Source: Alphaproteobacteria bacterium (GTDB taxonomy: Bacteria; Pseudomonadota; Alphaproteobacteria; SHVW01). Taken from it: a DNA stretch of 32,001 nucleotides. The position numbers were made by a program, and so were the translations under genes. This document shows, in pieces, positions 25,417 through 32,001 of the stretch (positions within the stretch are counted from its first letter, which is position 1; each line of letters opens with the position of its first letter). Below the pieces are notes generated by a model. The model was not told the DNA's origin and did not search any database. It saw nothing but the letters and a program-made list of their open reading frames with translations. The stretch covers positions 1 through 32,001 of the forward strand of contig VGDO01000050.1 of assembly GCA_016869645.1 (NCBI GenBank), written 5' to 3'.

Positions 25417-26340
25417 TCAGTCCGCGGTCGAGCGAGTGCGCGGCGACGGCTCGGTTGCCGGCTGACGCGCGCCCAAGCCGGTTTCGAGAAAGGCGAGCAG
25501 CCTGCGCAGCCGCTCGCCGGCCTGCCGATTGACGGCGGTCGCGTCGCAGCCGCTCCAGTCGTAGAAGCCCTTGCCGGCAGACAGGCCGATTTCGCCCTTG
25601 CGCACGAGCTGCTGCAGGTAGGGGCTGGGCGTGTGATTGTGGGCAAGCGCAGGCACGATCGATTGCTGCGCCAGAGCATGAATGGTCAGGCCGCTGATGT
25701 CCTTTTGTTCGATCAGGCCGGTGATGCACATGCGCGGTCCGAACATGTGCTTGGCGACCTTGTCGACGTCGGCTGGCGCCACGACACCCGAGGCGACGAG
25801 ATGATAGGCCTCATGCAGGATGGCATGCTGCAGCCGGTTGATCAGGAAGCCGATGATCGGCTTGTTGAGCACGATCGGCTCTTTGCCGGTGCGCCGTATT
25901 GCATCGGCGGCGCGCTCGAGCGTCGCGCGCGGCGTGGCCGGCCCGGCGATCACCTCGACCATGGGCATGACATCGGCGGGCTGGAAGTAGTGGATGCCGA
26001 CGAAGCGCTCGGGATGGGCAAGCGGCCGGGCAAGATCCTCGAGCGGCAGGCCCGACGTGTTGGAGGCGATGATCACCTCGGGTCCATAGGCCTGTTCGAC
26101 CTGGCGATAGATCGCGAGCTTGGGCGCGACCTCCTCGGCGATGGTCTCGAGCACGAGATCGGGCGCCTCGGCCGGCAGAGCAGCGACCGCCCGCGCGCCC
26201 GGCGGCAGGTCGGTCAGCTGCGCCGCGCGCCGGCTCCACACGATCGTCTCGAAGCCCGATCCCGCGAAGCTCTTGACGATGCCGCGCCCCATCGTGCCGT
26301 AGCCGGCGATGACGACTCGGCGGATCGGATCTGTTGTCAT
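25417..26340 (-). CDS. 3-hydroxyacyl-CoA dehydrogenase-family protein
   Basis: A 307-residue NAD-dependent dehydrogenase of the 3HCDH family. The N-terminal Rossmann domain has GYGTMGRG (residues 14-21). The active-site region has SNTSGLPLEDL, and the following GIHYFQPADVMPMVEVI corresponds to the catalytic His-containing HFFNP-type segment, here HYFQP. The C-terminal helical domain runs from NKPIIGFLINRLQHAILHEA to GKGFYDWSG. It lacks an enoyl-CoA hydratase part, so it is the short single-function type; substrates in this subgroup include 3-hydroxybutyryl-CoA, carnitine and other 3-hydroxyacids. It lies 97 bases after the ABC ATPase gene on the same strand and may be part of the same catabolic unit. 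Confidence 0.85.
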   Translation of the reverse strand: MTTDPIRRVVIAGYGTMGRGIVKSFAGSGFETIVWSRRAAQLTDLPPGARAVAALPAEAPDLVLETIAEEVAPKLAIYRQVEQAYGPEVIIASNTSGLPLEDLARPLAHPERFVGIHYFQPADVMPMVEVIAGPATPRATLERAADAIRRTGKEPIVLNKPIIGFLINRLQHAILHEAYHLVASGVVAPADVDKVAKHMFGPRMCITGLIEQKDISGLTIHALAQQSIVPALAHNHTPSPYLQQLVRKGEIGLSAGKGFYDWSGCDATAVNRQAGERLRRLLAFLETGLGARQPATEPSPRTRSTAD

Positions 26341-26437
26341 TTATCTCTGTCCATCAATGGTCGAGGGGATGGTGCGGGACTTCAAGGCGTAACGCACGAT
26401 GCCTGGGAAACGGCGTGAAGGACCATACGCGTTCGCG

Positions 26438-27244
26438 CTAGAGTGCGCGCGCCAGAAAGGCGCGCACACGGGGGTCCTTGGGTTTGACCAGGACTTCCTC
26501 GGGCGGGCCGCTCTCGATGATCTGGCCACCGACCATGATCGCCACGATGTCCGCGATCTCGCGCGCAAACGTGACTTCGTGCGTGACGACAATCATAGTC
26601 ATGCCGCTCGCTGCCAGCCCCTTGATGACGTCGAGGACCTCGCCGACGAGATGGGGATCGAGTGCCGATGTCGGCTCGTCGAACAACATGACCTTGGGTT
26701 CCATCGCCAGCGCCCTGGCGATGGCGACGCGCTGCTGCTGTCCGCCGGACAGATGGCGCGGATAGCTGTCGCGCTTGTCATCGAGGCCGACCCGCTTGAG
26801 CAGGTCGCCCGCACGGCGATAGACCGCTTCGCGTGGTTGCCCTTTCACGCGGATCGGCGCGTCGGTGATGTTGTCCATCACCGTCATGTGGGGAAACAGA
26901 TTGAAGTTCTGGAAGACCATACCGATATCGGCACGCTGACGGCACAGCTCGCGCTCGCTTGTCTGGTAAAGCTTGCCGTCGCGCTCATTGCAGCCGATCG
27001 ACGAGCCGTCGACGTAGACAACGCCGCTGTCGTTTTCCTCGAGACAGTTGATGCAGCGCAGAAGTGTGCTCTTACCGGCGCCGGACGGGCCGAGCAGGCA
27101 GACAACCTCGCCCTTCTGAGCGGTCAGGCTCACACCCCTCAGCACCTGATTGTGACCGCGCTTCTTCCACACCTCGACGATCTGCACCATCGGAACGGCA
27201 GCGACAGACCCGGCGGCCACCGATTCGGACTGCGGAACGATCAT
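26438..27244 (-). CDS. Amino-acid-type ABC transporter ATP-binding protein
   Basis: A 268-residue ABC ATPase of the polar amino acid importer type (GlnQ/HisP-like). Walker A GPSGAGKS is at residues 52-59; the Q-loop is in [15 protein letters not shown], the signature is LSGGQQQR (around 164-171), Walker B is VMLFDEP and the switch His is in VVTHE. The start at 27244 has AGGGAGA a few bases upstream; the longer open frame reaches into lysR and is ignored. No permease gene is adjacent. The only possible partner in the window is the broken solute-binding gene at 31659. It begins 16 bases after the lysR stop, on the same strand. Confidence 0.9.
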   Translation of the reverse strand: MIVPQSESVAAGSVAAVPMVQIVEVWKKRGHNQVLRGVSLTAQKGEVVCLLGPSGAGKSTLLRCINCLEENDSGVVYVDGSSIGCNERDGKLYQTSERELCRQRADIGMVFQNFNLFPHMTVMDNITDAPIRVKGQPREAVYRRAGDLLKRVGLDDKRDSYPRHLSGGQQQRVAIARALAMEPKVMLFDEPTSALDPHLVGEVLDVIKGLAASGMTMIVVTHEVTFAREIADIVAIMVGGQIIESGPPEEVLVKPKDPRVRAFLARAL

Positions 27245-27260
27245 TCCTTGTCTCCCTGCC

Positions 27261-28238
27261 TCAGGCGACTCTTCGGGTGGCCGACGCGGCCGGATTTCGG
27301 CGCGGCCGTTTCGGCTTTCGTGCCTCGTGCCGGCGGCGCTCGTGCTGCTTGAACTGTCCCAGCAACCAATCCTGGAACGACAAGACTTCGGGCCGCAGCT
27401 TCTTTTCCACGGCAATCAGATAGAAGGAGCCCTCCGTGTGAACCACGGTCGGTAGAGGACGCATCAGGACGCGGCGCGCCAGCAGGTCGTCCGTCAACAG
27501 ACTCCATCCAAGCGCAATGCCCTGGCCTTGACAGGTTGCCTGCAGCAAGAGCGACGGGCTGTTGTACTTGATGCGCCGATGGTAGGCGCTCCGGATACCC
27601 TGGCTGGCGAAGAACATCGGCCAGTTCATGACCGGGGTACGGTCGTAGTCGAGCATGAGGAGTGTCTCGTTGAGAAGGCTCTCGACATTCTTCAGCGGCG
27701 CCCGCCCGCGCAAATAGGCAGGGCTACAGACTGGAAAGACGTCGCCTTCGCGCAAGAGCGTCGCTCGGAAGCCCGTCCACGGACCTCGGCCAAAGACAAT
27801 GCCGACATCGATGTTGGCGGACGCGGCGCTGAACCCCGTATCGGACGACACGATGTTGACGTCGACCTCAGGGTGCCGCTGGCGAAAATCCTGCAATCGG
27901 GGAATCAGCCAGAACGTTGCCAGCGCGCTGGTCGTTCCGACAGAGACCGTTGGCTTGCGCACGGCACGCAGCTCGTCGATGGTCGACGCAATGCACTCGA
28001 AGCCCGTTGCCACCGCGCGATAGAGCAGCCGGCCTTCGTCGTTGAGCTCCAGCCCGCGGTTCCTGCGGACGAAGAGCTTCAGGCCCAGCTCGTTCTCCAG
28101 CGCACGTACCTGCTGACTCACGGCAGCTTGCGTCACGTTCAATTCGCGCGCCGAGGAGGTCAGGCTCAGGCAACGCGCTGCGGCCTCGAAATTGATCAGG
28201 CCAAGCAGGCGGGGAAGGCGTTTCGCGAATTCGCTCAT
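27261..28238 (-). CDS. LysR-family transcriptional regulator (GcvA-like)
   Basis: A 325-residue LysR-type regulator. The winged helix-turn-helix is at about residues 17-60 ([20 protein letters not shown] then [16 protein letters not shown]), followed by the linker helix and a periplasmic-binding-protein-like effector domain (about 90-295). The C-terminal 30 residues are Arg/Lys-rich and unusual for the family. ATG at 28238 is preceded by AAGGGG; an in-frame ATG two codons upstream is less well placed. It is divergent from the ABM/tautomerase/LLM/ALDH genes, the usual arrangement for a LysR protein controlling a neighbouring catabolic operon. Confidence 0.9.
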   Translation of the reverse strand: MSEFAKRLPRLLGLINFEAAARCLSLTSSARELNVTQAAVSQQVRALENELGLKLFVRRNRGLELNDEGRLLYRAVATGFECIASTIDELRAVRKPTVSVGTTSALATFWLIPRLQDFRQRHPEVDVNIVSSDTGFSAASANIDVGIVFGRGPWTGFRATLLREGDVFPVCSPAYLRGRAPLKNVESLLNETLLMLDYDRTPVMNWPMFFASQGIRSAYHRRIKYNSPSLLLQATCQGQGIALGWSLLTDDLLARRVLMRPLPTVVHTEGSFYLIAVEKKLRPEVLSFQDWLLGQFKQHERRRHEARKPKRPRRNPAASATRRVA

Positions 28239-28349
28239 TGGCATCCCCTTGGGACATCCCGCTCGGGGCATCGCCCGGGGTCCGCGTGCGTCCACAAGCG
28301 CGATTGCGGTCACACTATTAGAAAAACTTCGTAGCAAGCCCAGTACAAA

Positions 28350-28384
28350 GCTATTGTTGACGCTGTTCGGCGGCTGTCAATAGC
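28350..28384. promoter_or_regulatory. Inverted repeat overlapping a possible promoter in the lysR-ABM intergenic region
   Basis: The 220-base divergent region between lysR and the + strand genes contains exact 7-base arms GCTATTG (28350-28356) and CAATAGC (28378-28384). A -35-like TTGACG (28357-28362) sits just inside the left arm, and the right arm falls where a -10 box for the + strand operon would be (17-base spacing, poor match). It could be the operator for the LysR protein. Confidence 0.4.
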
Positions 28385-28458
28385 ATTTCGGACAAATGCG
28401 GGTTCGCGCCGCGCATTCACAGTCGCCGTTCCAGTTGGATCAGAGAGGAGGCACGCCG

Positions 28459-28773
28459 ATGTACTTTCACAAAGACATGCACTTCACGGTGTCCCGCGCC
28501 CGTCTGCAACCGGGCAAGGATAAGGAGTACCTGGACTTCCGCCACAACGAGGTCCTGCCGCAGATGTGCGCCTGGCCGGGAGCGGTCTTCGCTCTGTTGC
28601 TGCGCGACGACAACGATCCCAACTCGTTTCTTGTGATCAACGCCTGGGCAAGGAAGGAAGACGTCGACAAGTGGCGCGCCGACGCGGCCGAGGTGAAGCT
28701 TCGCAACAAGGCGAAGACGATCCTGGCCGGTCCGCTGGAGAAGATCGGCGACTTCACCGAAGTACACATCTGA
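28459..28773 (+). CDS. Small ABM-like (antibiotic biosynthesis monooxygenase fold) protein
   Basis: A 104-residue protein with the look of a dimeric alpha/beta-barrel of the ABM type: an initial strand (MHFTVSRARLQPGK), a helix with EYLDFRHNEVLPQM, a central strand pair AVFALLLRDDNDPNSFLVINAW, then a W-containing helix (KEDVDKWRADAAEV). Such proteins may be cofactor-free oxygenases, or accessory or lactone-handling proteins; the sequence does not tell which. An AGAGGAGG ribosome binding site supports the start. It is the first gene of the + strand set and is followed after 33 bases by the tautomerase. Confidence 0.7.
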   Translation: MYFHKDMHFTVSRARLQPGKDKEYLDFRHNEVLPQMCAWPGAVFALLLRDDNDPNSFLVINAWARKEDVDKWRADAAEVKLRNKAKTILAGPLEKIGDFTEVHI

Positions 28774-28806
28774 TTGCGTGTGCCGTGCAGATGAGGAGGT
28801 AGCGTC

Positions 28807-29022
28807 ATGCCAATCGTCAGGGTGTCAATGTTCGAGGGACGCTCCATCGATCAGAAGCGCGAATTGGTCAAGCTCATGACCGACGCGATGGTCAAGGTTG
28901 CCGGCGTATCCGCCGCAGGTGTTCACGTGGTGATCGACGAGATCAAGCGCGAGAATTGGAGTATCGGCGGCCTGCTGTCACCCGACCGCCAACGACTGGC
29001 GGCAGAGCAGAAACGCGAGTAG
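28807..29022 (+). CDS. 4-oxalocrotonate tautomerase-like protein with His at the Arg39 position
   Basis: A 71-residue tautomerase-superfamily protein. The catalytic N-terminal proline follows the initiator Met (MPIVRVSMFEGRS), and the Arg11 equivalent is Arg12 in EGRS. The ENWSIGG segment matches the HFGIGG region of 4-oxalocrotonate tautomerase. At the position of its Arg39 (VRVIITE) this protein has His40 (VHVVIDE), so carboxylate binding is probably different. A strong GAGGAGGT precedes the start. It is likely co-transcribed with the ABM-like gene before it and the flavin monooxygenase after it. Confidence 0.85.
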   Translation: MPIVRVSMFEGRSIDQKRELVKLMTDAMVKVAGVSAAGVHVVIDEIKRENWSIGGLLSPDRQRLAAEQKRE

Positions 29023-29053
29023 CCGGCAGAAGTGTCCGGAGCGAGGCTACGGC

Positions 29054-30115
29054 ATGCGAGCTCCCTGGACGCCTAGCGCCGGTCGGCCACCGCTCAGCGT
29101 CTTGCTCGGTGCGGAGTATCCGGCGCCAGAGCTGATCCGCCTCGGCAAGCTGGCGGAGGAACTGGGCTACGAATGCTTCTGGTATGTCGACTACCGGATG
29201 CAGCGCGAGTGCTATATCGGCCTTGCCAGCCTCGCCATGAGCACCCAGCGCATCCGGCTGGCGACCGGCGTCACCGACCCTTATTCGCGCCATCCCGCCA
29301 TCACGGCGGCCGCGATCGGCACGTTGGACGAGCTTTCCAACGGCCGTGCGGTGCTCGGGCTCGGTCTTGGGGGCACCGGCTTTCGCGAGCTCGGGCTGGA
29401 AAAGACCCTACCAGTCGCCGCACTGCGCGAATCGATCGGCGTGATCCGCCGCCTTTTGAAGGGTGAGGAGGTCACCCTCGAAGGCAAAGTCATCTCTCTG
29501 TCCAAGGGGCGGCTGCAATTCTCGCCGGTCCAGGATCGGATTCCCGTCTATATCGCTACCCAGGGCCCGCAGATCAGCCGGCTATCGGGCGAGATCGCCG
29601 ACGGCGTGCTGATCGCCAATGTCGTGTCCGAGCCCGCTCTGGAGTTCTACCTGCGCCAGATCGCTGACGGCGCGGCCAAAGCCGGATGCCCGTCCTCGGA
29701 TGTCGGCGTCAATCTGCGCTGGGAGGTGTTCGTCTCGTCCGACGAGGCGGCGGCATTCCACGCCATGCGGCGTCGGCTGGCGCAGCGGTTGATCGCCGGC
29801 TACCCCCACAATTGGGGCGTGCTGAAGCAGCTGGGTGTCAGCGTTTCCGCGGAATTCGAAGGGATCGCGGCCAAGAAGGACCCGGCGCTGCTCGATGCGG
29901 CGACCGAGGCCCTGTCGATGGACGTCGTGAACGTCAGCGTGCTTGCTGGCAATGCCGAGCGCGTTGCAGCCACCATCGCCCCGCTCTTGCGGCCGGAAGT
30001 TACCGGCGTGACGATACGTCCCCATGCCTGCCCGGGCGTGGGCGTCGACGACGTGATGCGCTCCTTCATGCGGGACGTGATGCCGCGCGCGCAACGGCAC
30101 CTGACGGTAGTCTAG
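29054..30115 (+). CDS. LLM-class flavin (FMN/F420)-dependent oxidoreductase
   Basis: A 353-residue luciferase-like monooxygenase fold protein. It shows the barrel strands SVLLGAEYPAPELI and YECFWYVDYRM, the conserved RIRLATGVTDPYSRHPAITA segment, GRAVLGLGLGG, and the IPVYIATQGPQ strand, all typical of the methylene-H4MPT-reductase/alkanesulfonate-monooxygenase superfamily. The cofactor (FMNH2 or F420) cannot be decided from sequence. Length is normal. It sits 31 bases after the tautomerase and 24 before the aldehyde dehydrogenase. An oxidative step that yields an aldehyde for its neighbour is a reasonable inference. Confidence 0.85.
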   Translation: MRAPWTPSAGRPPLSVLLGAEYPAPELIRLGKLAEELGYECFWYVDYRMQRECYIGLASLAMSTQRIRLATGVTDPYSRHPAITAAAIGTLDELSNGRAVLGLGLGGTGFRELGLEKTLPVAALRESIGVIRRLLKGEEVTLEGKVISLSKGRLQFSPVQDRIPVYIATQGPQISRLSGEIADGVLIANVVSEPALEFYLRQIADGAAKAGCPSSDVGVNLRWEVFVSSDEAAAFHAMRRRLAQRLIAGYPHNWGVLKQLGVSVSAEFEGIAAKKDPALLDAATEALSMDVVNVSVLAGNAERVAATIAPLLRPEVTGVTIRPHACPGVGVDDVMRSFMRDVMPRAQRHLTVV

Positions 30116-30139
30116 GCTCAGCGGACAAAGGACCAAGCA

Positions 30140-31591
30140 ATGGCGGAAGGTGACAGCATGTACCCAGATCTCCTGCATCACATCGCCGGCGAGTGGTGCG
30201 CCAGCAGCTCCGGCAAGACCATTCCCGTGCTGAATCCCGCCACGGGTGAAGCCATCGGAACCGTTGCGCAGGCTGGAAAGGCTGAGCTCGATCGCGCGCT
30301 GGACGCAGCGGTCAAGGGCTTTGAGACATGGCGACAGGTATCGCCCTTCGACCGATCCAAGGTGATGCGCAAGGCGGCCGACCTGGTGCGCAGTCGAGCC
30401 AACGACATCGCACGCCGGCTCACCTTGGAGCAGGGCAAGCCGCTCGCAGAAGCCAAGGGCGAGACTATGGCCGGCGCAGACATCATCGACTGGTTCGCCG
30501 AGGAGGCGCGCCGCACCTATGGCCGCGTGGTGCCGGCACGCGGCAAGGGCATCTATCAACTGGTGCTCAAGGAACCGGTCGGCCCGGTGGCAGCCTTTAC
30601 GCCGTGGAATTTCCCGATCAACCAGGTGGTGCGCAAGCTTTCTGCGGCATTGGCGACGGGATGCTCGATCATCGTGAAGCCGCCGGAGGAGACGCCGGCC
30701 GCACCATCCGAACTGATCCGTGCCTTCGTCGATGCCGGCGTGCCGTCCGGCGTGATCGGCATGGTGTTCGGTGTTCCGGCGGAGATCTCTGAATATCTGA
30801 TCCCGCATCCGGTGATCCGCAAGATCTCGTTCACCGGCTCCACGGCGGTTGGCAAAGAACTGGCGGCCCTGGCCGGCCGGCACATGAAGCGTGCCACCAT
30901 GGAGCTGGGCGGCCATGCGCCAGCCATCGTGTTCGACGACGCCGATGTCGACGCCGCGACCAAGTTCCTGTCGGGCAGCAAGTTCCGCAACGCCGGCCAG
31001 ATCTGCATCGCGCCCACCCGTTTTCTCGTCCAGGAGAAGGTCTACGCGAGCTTCGTCGAGAAATTCGTGGCATCGGCCAAGTCGATCAAGGTGGGCGACG
31101 GTCTGGTCGACGGGACCCAGATGGGGCCGATGGCCAATGAGCGGCGAATCCACGCCATGCAGGCCCTCGTCGCCGATGCCGTCAAGAAAGGCGCGAAGAT
31201 CGCGACCGGCGGCAACCGGATCGGCAATCAGGGCTACTTTTTCGAACCCACCGTCATGACTGACGTCACCCGCGAGATGCGCGTCATGAACGAGGAGCCG
31301 TTCGGTCCGCTGGCGGTCATGGTGCCGTTCAAGGATTTTGGCGATGCGGTGAGCGAGGCCAATCGCCTGCCCTACGGGCTGGCATCATACGCCTACACGC
31401 GTTCGGCCAAAACCGCGCAGTCGATCGCAGCTGCCGTCGAGGCCGGGATGATGTCGATCAATCACCAGGGGCTGTCGTTGCCCGAAGTGCCGTTCGGCGG
31501 CATCAAGGAGTCGGGCTATGGTTCCGAAGGCGGTGCCGAAGCCGTCGAGCCTTACCTGATCACGAAGTTCGTCTCTCAGGCGAATGCTTGA
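30140..31591 (+). CDS. NAD(P)-dependent aldehyde dehydrogenase (succinate-semialdehyde dehydrogenase-like)
   Basis: A 483-residue aldehyde dehydrogenase that oxidises an aldehyde to the acid. The catalytic Cys289 is in [12 protein letters not shown] and the general base Glu255 in MELGGHAP, with the usual 34-residue spacing. [14 protein letters not shown] and [13 protein letters not shown] of the NAD-binding domain are present. [15 protein letters not shown] resembles succinate-semialdehyde and related dehydrogenases. ATG at 30140 has AAAGGA upstream; an in-frame ATG at 30158 is possible. The real substrate is probably set by the monooxygenase and tautomerase in the same operon. Confidence 0.92.
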   Translation: MAEGDSMYPDLLHHIAGEWCASSSGKTIPVLNPATGEAIGTVAQAGKAELDRALDAAVKGFETWRQVSPFDRSKVMRKAADLVRSRANDIARRLTLEQGKPLAEAKGETMAGADIIDWFAEEARRTYGRVVPARGKGIYQLVLKEPVGPVAAFTPWNFPINQVVRKLSAALATGCSIIVKPPEETPAAPSELIRAFVDAGVPSGVIGMVFGVPAEISEYLIPHPVIRKISFTGSTAVGKELAALAGRHMKRATMELGGHAPAIVFDDADVDAATKFLSGSKFRNAGQICIAPTRFLVQEKVYASFVEKFVASAKSIKVGDGLVDGTQMGPMANERRIHAMQALVADAVKKGAKIATGGNRIGNQGYFFEPTVMTDVTREMRVMNEEPFGPLAVMVPFKDFGDAVSEANRLPYGLASYAYTRSAKTAQSIAAAVEAGMMSINHQGLSLPEVPFGGIKESGYGSEGGAEAVEPYLITKFVSQANA

Positions 31592-31658
31592 GAGAGGAAT
31601 CCAAACTGGTAGTTTGTCGAGTCGAGACGCTGCAACCGTCAGAATGGAGGATCAAGCC

Positions 31659-31955
31659 ATGACCGAAACAGGGAGCGTGAGAGTTTCGATGCGGGCTCTT
31701 TGCATCACCTTGGGGCTCGCCATTTTCGCCATTGCCGGCGGCCGCGATGCCGTCGCGGCCGCAAACGTCGTTCCCGAAGCGCGCGCCGCATTGCCGGACG
31801 AGGTGCAGAAGGCAGGCGTTCTGCGCCTTGCCACCTCGTTGCAATGGCCGCCCTTCGGCTTCGCCGACGACAAGAGCCAGCCGACGGGAATCGACGGGGA
31901 TGTCCCGATCGATGTTGAAATAGGAGGACAGGCGTTGCCCGCCTTGAGCCGTTAG
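31659..31955 (+). pseudogene. Amino-acid ABC transporter solute-binding protein, truncated after about 79 residues
   Basis: A GGAGG eight bases before 31659 starts a secreted protein: signal peptide with hydrophobic core ALCITLGLAIFAIAG, likely cleaved near AVAA, then LPDEVQKAGVLRLATSLQWP and PFGFADDKSQPTGID, the usual beginning of a family 3 polar amino acid binding protein. Directly after GID the family continuation (about 180 more residues) is lost; the frame runs 19 codons through unrelated DNA and stops at TAG 31953-31955. The break coincides with a putative IS end near 31901. It may have been the binding protein for the ATPase at 26438; the permease genes could lie beyond the insertion. 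Confidence 0.7.
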
Positions 31956-31967
31956 GCTCGGGGTTTT
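31942..31967 (+). terminator. Rho-independent terminator-like hairpin at the IS end
   Basis: CCTTGAGCC (31942-31950) pairs with GGCTCGGGG (31955-31963) around a GTTA loop: nine pairs including two G-T, followed by TTTT. It would stop transcripts entering from the aldehyde dehydrogenase operon before they reach the transposase start. Confidence 0.55.
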
Positions 31968-31991
31968 GAATCCACGAAGGAGAGCAACGCC

Positions 31992-32001
31992 ATGATGAAC
32001 A
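31992..32001 (+). CDS. Start of a gene cut by the window edge, probably the IS transposase
   Basis: AAGGAGAG at about 31977-31984 precedes ATGATGAACA by a normal distance. Only M-M-N is encoded before the window ends. The identity as a transposase is inferred from the IS-like upstream sequence. Confidence 0.4.

Larger units (their letters stand above)
31901..32001 (+). mobile_element. Putative left end of an insertion sequence (IS481-like), running out of the window
   Basis: From about 31901 (TGTCCCGATC) the sequence no longer matches the solute-binding gene it interrupts. A terminator-like hairpin and then a ribosome binding site with an ATG follow within 95 bases, the normal layout of an IS left end. 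TGT at the end and a transposase beginning MMN fit the IS481 family as I know it, but only ten bases of that gene are visible. The exact boundary and target duplication cannot be fixed without the right end. Confidence 0.5.

Noticed and set aside
1..32001. Search for CRISPR arrays, tRNA or rRNA genes, phage or defence systems
   Set aside because: No regularly spaced direct repeats, cloverleaf-like sequences or phage/defence genes were noticed; reading by eye could miss a small RNA.

Overview
This is a GC-rich, densely coding chromosomal window from a Gram-negative bacterium, most likely an alphaproteobacterium. The basis is the hopanoid gene set and its order, the outer-membrane-directed HpnN/HpnM transport genes, the codon bias, and palindromic interspersed repeats of a kind common in that class. 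The Reyranella-type lineage is only a guess. No tRNA, rRNA or CRISPR array was seen.

Layout. 1-660: an IS5-type transposase tail at the left edge, then a lower-GC stretch with one doubtful ORF. 661-3197: an amidase and a CorA Mg2+ channel, convergent, separated by a large palindromic repeat. 3363-23324: a nearly complete hopanoid locus in four transcription units. (a) + strand: hpnA, hpnB, a fused hpnC-hpnD, hpnE, shc/hpnF, hpnG. (b) - strand: ispH, hpnH. (c) + strand: dxs, hpnM, hpnI, hpnJ, hpnK, hpnL. (d) - strand: copC, copD, hpnN, with hpnN translationally coupled to copD. 25417-31955: a catabolic-looking region with a 3-hydroxyacyl-CoA dehydrogenase, an amino-acid-type ABC ATPase, a LysR regulator, and divergently an ABM-like protein, a 4-oxalocrotonate tautomerase-like protein, a luciferase-like flavin monooxygenase, an aldehyde dehydrogenase and the N-terminus of a solute-binding protein. 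That last gene is cut off by what looks like an IS left end (IS481-like) running out of the window.

How the genes fit together. Dxs and IspH are the first and last enzymes of the MEP pathway and supply isoprenoid precursor. HpnD, HpnC and HpnE turn farnesyl diphosphate into squalene, and Shc cyclises it to hopene/hopanol. HpnH adds adenosyl, HpnG removes adenine, and HpnI, HpnK and HpnJ build the glucosamine/cyclitol head group. HpnM, HpnN and perhaps HpnL handle hopanoid movement between membranes.

Most notable observations: hpnC and hpnD form one uninterrupted reading frame; hpnK appears to start at CTG inside the hpnJ stop codon; copC-copD form an operon with hpnN; both convergent junctions inside the locus (hpnG/hpnH and hpnL/hpnN) overlap in coding sequence; and the tautomerase has His where 4-oxalocrotonate tautomerase has Arg39.
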